Of a stretch of DNA of 53,716 bases, positions 33,006 through 41,849 are shown piece by piece (positions within the stretch are counted from its first letter, which is position 1; the number at the start of each line of letters is the position of its first letter). Below the pieces are notes generated by a model, which was not told where the DNA came from, ran no database searches, and saw nothing but the letters and a program-made list of their open reading frames with translations. Source of the DNA: Amycolatopsis sp. (GTDB taxonomy: Bacteria; Actinomycetota; Actinomycetes; Mycobacteriales; Pseudonocardiaceae); contig NZ_JAODNM010000021.1 in NCBI RefSeq assembly GCF_025464955.1, forward strand, positions 1 to 53,716, given 5' to 3'. Made by a program: the position numbers and the translations under genes.

Positions 33006-35174
33006 TCAGGCGTGGACCGGCGCCGGACGGTCATCCGCTGTGTCCTGACCGGACACTGGCGGCCGGGATGGCACGCGCAGCAGCCGTGCCGCCCAGTTCG
33101 GCAACCACCAGTTTGCTCGACCGAACAGTGAGACCAGCGCCGGGACCAGCAGCATGCGGACGACGGTGGCGTCGAGCAGCACGCCGGCCGCCATGCCGGT
33201 GGAGATCATCTTGACGGTGAGATCAGGTGCCGAGGACAAGGAGACCAGTGCGCAGAACAGGATGAGCGCCGCGCTGGTGACCATGCGTCCGGTGTGTCCG
33301 ATGCCCTCGACGACGGCGGCGTCGGTCGAGTGTGTGCGGTCGTAGTTCTCCCGCATCCTGCTGAGGACGAAGACCTCGTAGTCCATCGACACGCCGAACA
33401 ACAGGCCGAACAAGAGCATCGGCACCCAGCTGCTGATGGCCCCGGTGGTGGGAAGCTGCCAGATCGCCGGGACCACCCATCCCCACTGCCACATCAGCAC
33501 GAGCACGCCGATGCTGGCGCCGACCGACAGGATGTTGAGCAGGACAGCCTTCAGCGGCAGCAGAAACGACCGCAACCCCCGAGCCATCAGCAGGAAGGTC
33601 ACCAGGGCCACCACCGCCAGCAGCAACGGGAACGCGCCGTACATGGCGGCCGTGACGTCGGCTGACTGGACTTGCTCGCCGCCGATCATCGCGCCGGGCG
33701 GCACGGCTGCCCGCAGGTCGGCGACCAGCGATCCCGCCGACGTGGTGCCCGCTTCGTGGACAGGAAGCACCATCACGATCGAGCTGCCGCCCACGTGCCA
33801 GGACGGATCAGCAGACGCCACTGCCGCCTGCACTCCGCTCCCGTCGGCCAGACTCGTGGCGGTCGACTGCTGATCGACTCCCGCCGGCAACCACACCGGT
33901 ACCGAAGTCAGCACCCCGGTGGGAAAACCGTCGTGCTGCAAAGCGACCAGACCCTCGTAGGCCGGCCCCGAGCTGGACAGCGACGTCGCCTGCGGTTGAG
34001 CTACGTTCACGCCCAGTGCCACCACCGTCAGCGGTACCAGCACCGCAAGACCGACGATGGTCGCGACTACCCGCCGTCGAACGACCCACCGCGCCCATCC
34101 CGCCCAGAACCGACTGGCGCCCGCCTGGATCTTGCGTTTGCGAGGCCACTCGAGGCGCGGACCCGCCCAGGCGAGCAGTGCGGGCAGCAGGGTCAGCGAC
34201 ACCAGTGTCGCGGTTGCCGGAATGAACAGACCCGCCAGCCCGATGCCCTGCACCAGCGACACGGGCACGACGATGAGTGCGAACAGGCCGAGGGACGCGG
34301 TGATGCCACTGAACGCAACGGCGTGACCGGCGCGACGCAGCGACTCTCGTACCGCTTCCGCGTTGTCAAGACCGCGGGCCCGTTCCTCCCGCCACCGGTT
34401 CACGACCAGCAGCCCGTAGTCGATCGACATGCCGAGCCCGAGTAGTGCGACGATGAACTGCGTTGCGGGATTGATGGCGATGTTCGTCACGTAGGTCAAG
34501 CCGTAGACCGCGAGCTGCATTGTCAGCAGCGAGACGATACCGGTGAGCAACGGCACGAAGGCCAGTACCGAGCCGAACACCCAGGCCAGCACCAGAAGTG
34601 CCGCTCCGGCTCCGATGAGGATCTCGGTGAACACCCCCGAGCCCTGCGCGGAACCGCCGGAGCTCAACGCGCTGATGCCGGTCACGTGGGCCGTTGTCCC
34701 CGGGATCGCCTGCTGTGCGGTGGCACCCAACTTCGTCAGCACGGCGGCGGCGGAATCCGTGTGTAGCTCGCTGTCGGGGTACACCAGGACGATCGTCGAG
34801 TGCCCGCCGGTACCGACCAACCCGCGGTTCCCGGTCGACGCGAACGACAGGTCCCGGTAGCCGGGTGCCGTCTGCAGTGCACTGTCCACTGTGGCCAGTT
34901 TTTGGCGGACACCTGGGGTGTCCACTGTCTTGCCTGCCGGCAGGTTCAGTACCAGTACACCCGGGTTCGCCGCGGCGAGACCGTACTGGCGGCCGATCTG
35001 CTGGTTCGCATGGTAGGCGGGACTGTCGACCGTCAAGCCCGACTGCAGGCGGTCGGACACCTGCGGTGCGACGAGGAGGCCGACCACCGTGATCCCCAAC
35101 CACCCGAGGCCGACCAGCAACCGGTGCCGGACCACCCAGTTGATAAGACGTTCCGTGAGCGTGTGACCTGTCAT
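33006..35174 (-). CDS. MMPL-family RND transporter
   Basis: A 722-residue membrane protein with the two-fold MMPL layout. Each half is one helix, a large extracellular domain, then about five helices. Motifs include LLGLGMSIDYGLLVVNRWREE in half 1 and LLFGLLFGVSMDYEVFVLSRM in half 2, with the proton-relay Asp-Tyr pairs (SIDYG, SMDYE). It exports lipids or hydrophobic metabolites in actinomycetes. The ATG at 35174 shares a base with the MFS stop upstream (TGATG), so it is the second gene of an MFS-MMPL operon. The frame is open to 35234 without a start signal. Confidence 0.92.
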   Translation of the reverse strand: MTGHTLTERLINWVVRHRLLVGLGWLGITVVGLLVAPQVSDRLQSGLTVDSPAYHANQQIGRQYGLAAANPGVLVLNLPAGKTVDTPGVRQKLATVDSALQTAPGYRDLSFASTGNRGLVGTGGHSTIVLVYPDSELHTDSAAAVLTKLGATAQQAIPGTTAHVTGISALSSGGSAQGSGVFTEILIGAGAALLVLAWVFGSVLAFVPLLTGIVSLLTMQLAVYGLTYVTNIAINPATQFIVALLGLGMSIDYGLLVVNRWREERARGLDNAEAVRESLRRAGHAVAFSGITASLGLFALIVVPVSLVQGIGLAGLFIPATATLVSLTLLPALLAWAGPRLEWPRKRKIQAGASRFWAGWARWVVRRRVVATIVGLAVLVPLTVVALGVNVAQPQATSLSSSGPAYEGLVALQHDGFPTGVLTSVPVWLPAGVDQQSTATSLADGSGVQAAVASADPSWHVGGSSIVMVLPVHEAGTTSAGSLVADLRAAVPPGAMIGGEQVQSADVTAAMYGAFPLLLAVVALVTFLLMARGLRSFLLPLKAVLLNILSVGASIGVLVLMWQWGWVVPAIWQLPTTGAISSWVPMLLFGLLFGVSMDYEVFVLSRMRENYDRTHSTDAAVVEGIGHTGRMVTSAALILFCALVSLSSAPDLTVKMISTGMAAGVLLDATVVRMLLVPALVSLFGRANWWLPNWAARLLRVPSRPPVSGQDTADDRPAPVHA

Positions 35175-36592
35175 CAAATGGTGTCCAATTGCTGGTTGTT
35201 GGTACGTGGCCCGAGAATTCGGACGGCGACGCACATGGCGACGAGTAGTAGCGCGCAGACCGCGTAAAGGCCGCCTGCCCCGAGGTCGGCGAGTAGCGTG
35301 AGCGAACCCAGTGGCAGCAGGGCACTGACGAGACGGGACGCGGCATAGGGGATGCCGATCGACTTGCTGCGGTTGGCCGTGTGGAACAGCTCAGCCTGGT
35401 AGATGTGGGTCAAGTTGGACTGCACGACGGTGCTGATCGTGGTTGCGATGCCCGCGGCGATGATGAGACCGCTGCTCGAGGCGAGGCCGAACACCACGCC
35501 GAACGCCGCGACGGTGAGCGTCGAAGCGATCAGCAGGGTTCGACGCTCGAAACGCTCGGTCAGCTGCACCGAGAGGAGCGAGCCGAGCGGGTAGCCGATG
35601 GCGGTCAACGCCGAGAACATCAAGGAGTGCGAGAGGTCGAATCCCTTGGCCAGCAACACGATCGGCGCGATGGAGGCGAACCCGTAGAACCCGACGGGAC
35701 CAAGGAGCTGCATCACCCACATCAAGATGGTGCGCCGCTGGTAGCGGTTGCCGGACACCACTTCGGTCGAGGTCGCGCCGGATGCGTGCGTCGGCACCAC
35801 CGGTTCCGCCGGTGGAAGTGCGGGACCGCCCGCGCGCACGTCGCGTTCGATCGTGGTGAGTACGCGGTCGGCTTCGGCGGTGGCCCCGGTCGCGGCCAGC
35901 CATCGGGGAGACTCCGGCAGGCCGCGGCGGACCAGCCAGACGACGAGGCCGCCGCAGGCAGCCACGATCAGAAGCCAACGCCACCCCGCCATCCCCAGGA
36001 TGGTGGTGTTCGCCGCCTTGGCGAGGCCGCCGGCCACCGGCACCGCGAGCAAGCCGAAGGTGTAGCTCCAGGCGACGTAGCGGCCTCGGCGCCTGCTGGG
36101 CAGGAGCTCGGACAGGTAGGTGTCCACCAGGGTCAGCTCGGCACCGAGCCCGATGCCGGTGAGCACGCGTAGGACGAGGAACACCCCGAGGCTCGGAGCG
36201 AACGCGGTGGCCAGCGACAGTACGGCGTAAGACAGCAGATTGACCTGGAACAGGGTGCGGCGGCCAAGCCGGTCCGCGAGCGGCGCCAGCAGCAGGGATC
36301 CGATCATCTCGCCGACGAACACCGAACCGATGATCATCGACCGGTCGACGGTGGTGAGGTGCCACTGGGCACCGAGCAGGACACCGAAGAAGCTGCCGAT
36401 CGCCACCTCGAAGAAGTTGAAGAACGAGCCGAGTCCGATCAGCACCACCATCCGGCGGTGCCATCGGGACAGCGGCAGCCGATCGAGCCGCGCGGCGATC
36501 GAGGCCGAGGTATGGCCGCTGGAGACGGTGGCGTGGGCGGCGTGAGTCGGGGGAGAAGTCGTGGGGAAAGGGGGGTGGTCGTCGCTGACCAT
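35174..36592 (-). CDS. MFS transporter, sugar/aromatic acid (MHS-like) family
   Basis: A 472-residue transporter with 12 helices. Motif LADRLGRRTLFQVNLLSYAV follows helix 2, RVLTGIGLGAELTLVDTYLSEL lies in helix 4-5, and LPESPRWLAATG follows helix 6, as in metabolite:H+ symporters. The ATG at 36592 has GAGGAGG 6 nt upstream. It is divergent from the GntR-AtuA operon and shares its operator region, so it probably imports the carboxylic acid that operon handles. A helix-1 acidic residue (FFEVAIGSFFG) fits proton coupling. Confidence 0.9.
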   Translation of the reverse strand: MVSDDHPPFPTTSPPTHAAHATVSSGHTSASIAARLDRLPLSRWHRRMVVLIGLGSFFNFFEVAIGSFFGVLLGAQWHLTTVDRSMIIGSVFVGEMIGSLLLAPLADRLGRRTLFQVNLLSYAVLSLATAFAPSLGVFLVLRVLTGIGLGAELTLVDTYLSELLPSRRRGRYVAWSYTFGLLAVPVAGGLAKAANTTILGMAGWRWLLIVAACGGLVVWLVRRGLPESPRWLAATGATAEADRVLTTIERDVRAGGPALPPAEPVVPTHASGATSTEVVSGNRYQRRTILMWVMQLLGPVGFYGFASIAPIVLLAKGFDLSHSLMFSALTAIGYPLGSLLSVQLTERFERRTLLIASTLTVAAFGVVFGLASSSGLIIAAGIATTISTVVQSNLTHIYQAELFHTANRSKSIGIPYAASRLVSALLPLGSLTLLADLGAGGLYAVCALLLVAMCVAVRILGPRTNNQQLDTI

Positions 36593-36620
36593 GGGTTCCT
36601 CCTCTGTTCGGCAACTTGCT

Positions 36621-36643
36621 ATAGCATACACGTTACATGCTAT
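36621..36643. promoter_or_regulatory. GntR operator ATAGCAT-N9-ATGCTAT in the divergent promoter
   Basis: Perfect 7-bp arms with a 9-nt centre, between the MFS start (36592) and the GntR start (36679). On the plus strand TTGCTA (36616-36621) and GCTATT (36639-36644) form a promoter with a 17-nt spacer overlapping the palindrome, so binding should block transcription. Confidence 0.7.
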
Positions 36644-36678
36644 TGTGAGTTTGTCGAGTTGAACGAGGAGGGTGCGCA

Positions 36679-37359
36679 ATGGGTACGGAACCGGACCAGA
36701 TGACCCTGGAAAGGGTGGAGTCGCTCGCCGAGCGGGCTTACCGGGCGCTGCGTGAGCAGATCGCGACCGGCGGACTTGCACCCGGCGAGCGAGTGACCGA
36801 ACGCGGCCTTGCTGTGCGGCTGGGTGTGAGTTCCACGCCGGTCCGCGAGGCGCTCCACCGATTGGAACAGGACTGCCTGGTGGAGCGGGTCACCGCCCGC
36901 CAGCTCAGGATCGCCGAGCAGCCGGTGGAATCGCTGCGGGAGCTGATGTACGTCGAGGCGGCGATCCGCGCCGCGGCCGCCCGTTTCGCGACCGCGAAAA
37001 TCACGGCCGAAACGCTGGACGAGATGGGCGAGGTTGTCGACGAGCTGGAGCGGAACCCGGAACAGGGTGATCCCGAGCACCAGTTGTCGTTGGCCAGGCG
37101 CTTCGACGAACTGCTGCTCGGCGCGGCCGGCAATGACCTGTTGACCGGGCTGATCGCCCCGATCTCGGTGTTCGGCTGGGCACTGCGGGTCAAAGCGGTG
37201 CGGGCGATGCACGCGGATCCCGAGTTCGGCTGGAGCCGGATCCGGGCGCACCGGGAGCTGCTGACCGCACTGCGCGCCCGTGATGCCGACCGAGTGGAGA
37301 CGCTGACCCGGCTGCAGTTGGACGCGGCCTCCGACTACCTCATGGAGTGGGCCCAATGA
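36679..37359 (+). CDS. GntR family regulator, FCD subgroup, paralogue 2
   Basis: A 226-residue regulator with winged helix-turn-helix RGLAVRLGVSSTPVREALHRL (about 42-62; core AVRLGVSSTPVREAL) and an FCD ligand domain. The ATG follows GAGGAGGG. It is first in an operon with AtuA-like, DUF4387 and COG4705 genes; its stop overlaps the AtuA-like start by 4 bp (ATGA). The perfect palindrome in the divergent promoter is its probable operator, placing the MFS-MMPL operon and its own operon under one control. Confidence 0.92.
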   Translation: MGTEPDQMTLERVESLAERAYRALREQIATGGLAPGERVTERGLAVRLGVSSTPVREALHRLEQDCLVERVTARQLRIAEQPVESLRELMYVEAAIRAAAARFATAKITAETLDEMGEVVDELERNPEQGDPEHQLSLARRFDELLLGAAGNDLLTGLIAPISVFGWALRVKAVRAMHADPEFGWSRIRAHRELLTALRARDADRVETLTRLQLDAASDYLMEWAQ

Positions 37360-38714
37360 TTCGCGTACTCGTCCCGTCGGGCATGCTCGGCAGCGGGTTC
37401 CCCGCCGAAACCGTCACTCGCGGCATCGAACTCGGTGCGGACGCCATCGTCATCGACGGCGGGTCGACCGATTCCGGTCCGCACTACCTCGGCACCGGCA
37501 CCCCCAAGACCAGCGAGGCCGCCGTCCGGCGTGATCTGCGGGTGTTGTTGATCGCCGCTCGTGCCGCCGACATTCCGCTGATCGTGAGCTCCTGCGGCAC
37601 CTCCGGCACCGATCTCGGCGTCGACTGGGTCGCCGACCTCGCGACCTCGATCGCGGCGCTGGAAGGCTTGTCCTTCCGCCTGACCAAGATCTACAGCGAG
37701 CAGAGCCTCTCCGTCCTGCTGTCCGCATTGGACAGTGGAGCCATCGCACCACTGGCTCCCCTCGGCCCGCTGGACGCCGACACGCTGCGATCCTGCACCC
37801 ACATCGTCGGCGTTCTCGGCAGTGAGCCGATCTCGGACGCGCTGCGGGACGGGGCTCAGGTCGTGTTGACCGGCCGGGCCACCGACACCGCGCCCGTCGC
37901 CGCGCTCGCCGCCCTGCACGGCCTGCCCGCGGGACCGGCCTGGCACGCCGCCAAAACCACCGAGTGTGGCGGACAGTGCACCACCAACCCGCTCGCCGGT
38001 GTACTAGTGGAGATCGACGACACCGGGTTCACTGTCGAGTCGCTGGACCCCGGCTCCGCGGCCACGCCGACGTCGGTGGCGGCCCACATGATCTACGAAA
38101 ACGCCGACCCGTTCCGGATGCGTGAGCCCGCCGGCACCTTGGACACGTCAAGGGCCGGCTACCGCGCGCTCGACGACCGGCGGGTGCGGGTCGAAGGGTC
38201 CCTCTTCGAGCCCGCTGAGCAGTACACGATCAAGCTCGAAGGCAGCGCCGTGACCGGGTACGAGACCATCTCCCTTGTCGGCATCCGCGATCCGGAGATC
38301 CTGCGTGAACTCGGTGCCTGGACAGCAAGGCTCCGGGCGGTGCTGGCCGATCGGGTGTCCACATTGCTCGGTCTGGACGGGTCCGGCTACGACTTCCTCG
38401 TTCGTCGCTACGGCGACAACGCGGTCCTCGGCGGCCTCGAACCGGAACGGTCCGCGCCCCGCGAGGTCGGCGTGCTGGTGCGTGTCCTGGCGAGCACCCA
38501 AGCCGTGGCAACCAGCATCGCGAAGATCGCCAATCCGCTGCTGCTGCACCTGCCGCTGTCCGGCATGGATCACCTGCCCAGCTTCGCGTTCGTCACGTCG
38601 CCCGCCGAGATCGAACGCGGCGCAGTCCACGAGTTCGTCCTCAACCACGTCGTGAACGTCGACAAGCCCGACGACCTGTTCCGCTTCGAACACAGTGAGG
38701 TCAACCATGGCTGA
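37356..38714 (+). CDS. AtuA family protein (DUF1446, acyclic terpene utilisation)
   Basis: A 452-residue cytoplasmic protein. The N-terminus MIRVLVPSGMLGSGFPAETV, the DGGSTDSGPHYLG segment and the ECGGQCTTN motif in the middle are characteristic of the AtuA/DUF1446 family. The family takes its name from the citronellol/geraniol gene cluster of Pseudomonas, but its reaction is not established. The start overlaps the GntR stop and the end overlaps the DUF4387 gene by 8 bp, so the three are coupled. The family commonly travels with DUF4387, which supports the call. Confidence 0.88.
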   Translation: MIRVLVPSGMLGSGFPAETVTRGIELGADAIVIDGGSTDSGPHYLGTGTPKTSEAAVRRDLRVLLIAARAADIPLIVSSCGTSGTDLGVDWVADLATSIAALEGLSFRLTKIYSEQSLSVLLSALDSGAIAPLAPLGPLDADTLRSCTHIVGVLGSEPISDALRDGAQVVLTGRATDTAPVAALAALHGLPAGPAWHAAKTTECGGQCTTNPLAGVLVEIDDTGFTVESLDPGSAATPTSVAAHMIYENADPFRMREPAGTLDTSRAGYRALDDRRVRVEGSLFEPAEQYTIKLEGSAVTGYETISLVGIRDPEILRELGAWTARLRAVLADRVSTLLGLDGSGYDFLVRRYGDNAVLGGLEPERSAPREVGVLVRVLASTQAVATSIAKIANPLLLHLPLSGMDHLPSFAFVTSPAEIERGAVHEFVLNHVVNVDKPDDLFRFEHSEVNHG

Positions 38715-39030
38715 GACCACCCTCGGCGAACTGGCCACGCTGGTTCGCTCGAAGAACGCGGGCCCGTTCTGGCTGACCCTCGACGTCTTCTTCGCCACAG
38801 ACGCGGACTACGCACGGGCTGCGAGCGTGGTGACCGAGGACGCCATCGGACGCTTGTACAGAACCGATCCCGCTGTTGTGCGGCTGTATCTGCTGCCGGA
38901 CATCCGGGTGCTCAAGGCATCCTTCCCCCGCCCGGTGGTCCAAGGCAGCTTCGCCGACCGGGACATGCACTCCGGTCAGCAGCACATCCCGTTGGCAGAC
39001 CTGCCCATCTCCAACACCCAGGAGTTCTGA
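38707..39030 (+). CDS. DUF4387 family protein
   Basis: A 107-residue protein. It begins TLGELATLVRSKNAGPFWLTLDVFF and contains YRTDPAVVRLYLLPDIRVLKASFPRP and GSFADRDMHSGQQHIPL, the typical DUF4387 pattern with its conserved D-x-D-x-H-x-x-Q-x-H end. It occurs beside or fused to AtuA-like proteins and probably forms a complex with them. The function is unknown. Confidence 0.85.
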   Translation: MAETTLGELATLVRSKNAGPFWLTLDVFFATDADYARAASVVTEDAIGRLYRTDPAVVRLYLLPDIRVLKASFPRPVVQGSFADRDMHSGQQHIPLADLPISNTQEF

Positions 39031-39032
39031 TC

Positions 39033-39821
39033 ATGGACGTAGTGGCGGCACAGCAGCAGGCCCGATCCGGCGCGCGGAAGGCGCTGTCCAAGGTGCCGGA
39101 GGTGACTGTCGCGTTCTGGGTCACGAAGATCCTGACGACCGGCATGGGCGAGGTCGCATCGGATTTCCTCTTCCAGAACCTCGCTCCGCCGATCGCCTTG
39201 GGTATCGGCCTGGTCGGCTTGGTCGCGGCGCTGGTTCTTCAGTTCCGGGCGCAGCGGTATGTGCCATGGATCTACTGGTTGGCCGTCTCCATGGTCAGTG
39301 TGTTCGGCACGATGGCCGCTGATGTCCTGCACGTCGGGGCCGGGGTTCCTTACCTCGTTTCGGCCCCGCTGTTCCTCGCCGTGCTGGCGGTGATCTTCGG
39401 ATCCTGGTACTGGCGCGAGAAGACACTGTCGATCCACAGCATCCACACCCGCCGCCGTGAGTCCTTCTACTGGGGGACGGTGATGGCGACCTTCGCCCTC
39501 GGCACGGCGACCGGTGACCTGACCGCCAAGACGTTCCACATGGGGTACCTGTCCTCGGGCTTGGTCTTCACCGCCGTCATCGCTTTGCCGTTGGTGGCGC
39601 ACAAATGGTTCTCGCTCAACGCGATCTTCGCGTTCTGGTTCGCCTATGTCACGACAAGGCCGCTGGGCGCGTCCTTCGCCGACTGGTTCGGCCTGCCCAG
39701 CGACGTGGGCGGTCTCGGACTGGGTTCCGGGGCGATCACGCTGACGTTGGCCGCCGTGATCATCGCGTGCGTGGGCTATCTGACCATCGTTGAGCGGAGG
39801 GGCGTCCAGGACGACCACTGA
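39033..39821 (+). CDS. COG4705-like integral membrane protein
   Basis: A 262-residue protein with about eight membrane helices arranged as a repeat. KVPEVTVAFWVTKILTTGMGE early and FYWGTVMATFALGTATGD late both carry the F-W/Y-x(n)-T-G-x-G/T-x-x-D pattern of COG4705 (predicted membrane-anchored protein). It follows DUF4387 by 2 bp, so it belongs to the operon. A transport or substrate-delivery role for the AtuA module is inference. Confidence 0.8.
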   Translation: MDVVAAQQQARSGARKALSKVPEVTVAFWVTKILTTGMGEVASDFLFQNLAPPIALGIGLVGLVAALVLQFRAQRYVPWIYWLAVSMVSVFGTMAADVLHVGAGVPYLVSAPLFLAVLAVIFGSWYWREKTLSIHSIHTRRRESFYWGTVMATFALGTATGDLTAKTFHMGYLSSGLVFTAVIALPLVAHKWFSLNAIFAFWFAYVTTRPLGASFADWFGLPSDVGGLGLGSGAITLTLAAVIIACVGYLTIVERRGVQDDH

Positions 39822-39840
39822 CGCTGCCCAGTGTGACTGA

Positions 39841-40464
39841 CGGAACCCGCTCGCCGCCGGGCTCGCTCCGACGTCACTGGCCCTGATCGTGTCCCGGTTC
39901 GCCCAAGGCGCGAGCGCCGCGTTCGTCGCACCCCAAGCGCTGGCCATCCTCGCCGACCTGTTCCCCGAAGGTCCGGCCCGCACCAGGGCACTCGGGATCT
40001 TCCAAGGCGCGACCGCGGCCGGGGCAAGCGCCGGGATCGTCCTCGGCGGCGTCTTCACCGAGTTCACCGGCTGGCGGGTGGTCTTCCTGATCAACCCGCC
40101 CATCATCCTCGCGCTGGTCATCGCCATCCGGCGGGTGCTTCCCGCCCGGCCACGGCACGCGGGCGCACGACTCGACATCGCCGGGGCAGGTGTGGTGAAC
40201 AGGGTGGTGCCCGACGGTTCGCTGTTCGAAGAGGCTACCGAGCTGGCGCGCAAAATCGCGCGAGGCCCGACGCTCGCGCACGTCGCGCACAAAGCGTTGC
40301 TGCGGACTTGGGCTACCGGCGGGTTGACGGCCGCCGACAGCAGCATGCTCGACATCGCCCTGCCACTGTTCGAAAGCGATGATTTCAAAGCCGGGATGGT
40401 GGCGACGATCACCGCACTCCGTGCCGGTCGGCCCCGTCCGCCCATCGAATTCCACGGCAGCTGA
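39841..40464 (+). pseudogene. In-frame chimera: DHA2-type MFS fragment fused to an enoyl-CoA hydratase C-terminus
   Basis: From 39844 the frame reads LAAGLAPTSLALIVSRFAQG, AFVAPQALAILADLFPEG, GWRVVFLINPP and ARLDIAGA, an internal piece of a 14-helix MFS exporter (helices about 3-6). From about 40190 it continues without a break as GVVNRVVPDGSLFEEATELA, ARGPTLAHVAHKALL and the last helices of an enoyl-CoA hydratase. Neither part is complete: the hydratase lacks its oxyanion-hole half. A GTG at 39889 could start translation. Two genes were evidently joined by a deletion that happened to preserve the frame. Confidence 0.82.
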
Positions 40465-40561
40465 CAGCGCTTCTGTGCCTATCGGGCCGATGCGCCGCCG
40501 GGAGATCACCTCACTGTGTCCAATTCGGTCAACCGGCTACTCCTACCGTTTTGCGTTCGTT

Positions 40562-41725
40562 TTAGGAGCGGAGACTCCTGAGGCCGGTGCGGATTTCGTT
40601 GACCAGGATCTCGGGCTGCTCGAAAGCTGCGAAGTGTCCGCCCTTGTCGGCCTCGCCGTAGTGAATCAAGTTCGCATAGGTGTCTTCGATCCAGCTTCGT
40701 GGGGGGCGCGGGACATCGCGTGGGAACACGGTCACCGCGACCGGTAGCGCCAGCTTTGGGCCGGCTAGGCTGCCCGATTTGTTCTCCCAGTAGATTCGGC
40801 CGGACGACGCGGCACTGTTGGTGTACCAGTAGAGCGATATTGCGTCGAGCATGTCATCGGTGCTGAGAGCGTCCTCGGCGAGCCCGTGATTGTCCGTCTT
40901 GGATTGAAACTTTTCGTAGATCCAGGCTGCCTGGCCGGCCGGAGAGTCCGCCAGAGCGATCCCGACGGTTTCCGGCTTCGTGGCCTGAAGGTGGTTTGAT
41001 CCACCGAGATCACCGGTGTAGAGGGCGAGGGTGTCCATGGCGTAGCGCTCTTCGGCGGACAGCGTGTCGGGTATCTGCGCAGGGAAAACGTAGTGAGTGT
41101 TCAAGTGAATCCCGAGAAGACCCGCAGGCCGCATGGCCCCGAGAGCGGTTGTTACGACGGCGCCCCAATCGCCGCCTTGAGCGGCCCAGTTTCTATAGCC
41201 AAGACGCTTCATGAGTTCCACCCACGTGGTTGCGATACGTGAAACAGTCCACCCCGTATCGGTCGGCTTTTGGGTAAACCCGAATCCGGGCAGCGACGGG
41301 ATGACGACGTCAAATGAATCCCCGACGTTTCCTCCGAACGCCTCCGGATCGGTTAGTGGACCAATCAGTTTCAGGAATTCGGCGATCGAACCGGGCCATC
41401 CGTGCGTCAAGATGAGGGGCATCGCATTCGGATTTTTGGACTTGACATGGATGAAGTGGATATCCAGCCCGTCGATCGCGGTCAAGAAGTGCGGGAAACG
41501 ATTGAGCTCCGACTCGAACCGGCGCCAGTCGTATTCTCGCTCCCAATAATTGATCAGCGATTTCGCGTTCTGCAAGCGAACACCCTGCGACCAGTCGGAG
41601 ACGGTTTCCGGATTCGGCCATCGAGTTCTGGCCAGTCGCTGCTTCAAGTCCGCAATTTCGGAGTCCGAGATCGCGACAGTGAATGGGCGGATGAGGGTTG
41701 AGGGCGCCGACGTCGGTGCGGTCAT
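40562..41725 (-). CDS. Epoxide hydrolase (EHN-type N-terminus, alpha/beta hydrolase fold)
   Basis: A 387-residue enzyme opening epoxides to diols. The EHN domain (PFTVAISDSEIADLKQRLARTRWP, key part ISDSEIADLKQRL) covers about residues 14-120. The oxyanion motif HGWP is at 109-112 and the nucleophile Asp186 is in QGGDWGA. GHFAAFEQPE near the end carries the catalytic His. AGGAG lies 9 nt before the ATG. Base composition is visibly lower in GC than its neighbours (the 60-base lines at 41461 and 41521 count 58% and 52%), suggesting acquisition from elsewhere. It is divergent from a TetR gene with three operators in the gap. Confidence 0.92.
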   Translation of the reverse strand: MTAPTSAPSTLIRPFTVAISDSEIADLKQRLARTRWPNPETVSDWSQGVRLQNAKSLINYWEREYDWRRFESELNRFPHFLTAIDGLDIHFIHVKSKNPNAMPLILTHGWPGSIAEFLKLIGPLTDPEAFGGNVGDSFDVVIPSLPGFGFTQKPTDTGWTVSRIATTWVELMKRLGYRNWAAQGGDWGAVVTTALGAMRPAGLLGIHLNTHYVFPAQIPDTLSAEERYAMDTLALYTGDLGGSNHLQATKPETVGIALADSPAGQAAWIYEKFQSKTDNHGLAEDALSTDDMLDAISLYWYTNSAASSGRIYWENKSGSLAGPKLALPVAVTVFPRDVPRPPRSWIEDTYANLIHYGEADKGGHFAAFEQPEILVNEIRTGLRSLRS

Positions 41726-41766
41726 TGGCTTGTTCTCCTGAACTTTGATTCACCGTGCAGCACTTC

Positions 41767-41840
41767 GTTGCACACTGGTGTGCAACCTACTCCGTTGCAC
41801 GTCGGTGTGCAAGCAGCCCCGTTGCACACTGTCGTGCAAT
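41767..41840. promoter_or_regulatory. Three tandem palindromic operators, exact 27-bp period
   Basis: Copies at 41767-41786 (GTTGCACACT-GGTGTGCAAC), 41794-41813 (GTTGCACGTC-GGTGTGCAAG) and 41821-41840 (GTTGCACACT-GTCGTGCAAT). Each is a near-perfect inverted repeat of TTGCACAC. The third abuts the -10-like TAATCT of the TetR gene. They lie between the epoxide hydrolase and TetR starts and are the probable binding sites of that TetR protein. Confidence 0.85.
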
Positions 41841-41849
41841 AATCTGACT

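Noticed and set aside
41745..41849. N-terminal extension of the epoxide-hydrolase-linked TetR protein
   Set aside because: The Cys-rich repeats are the three operators read as codons; the regulator fold starts after 41850.
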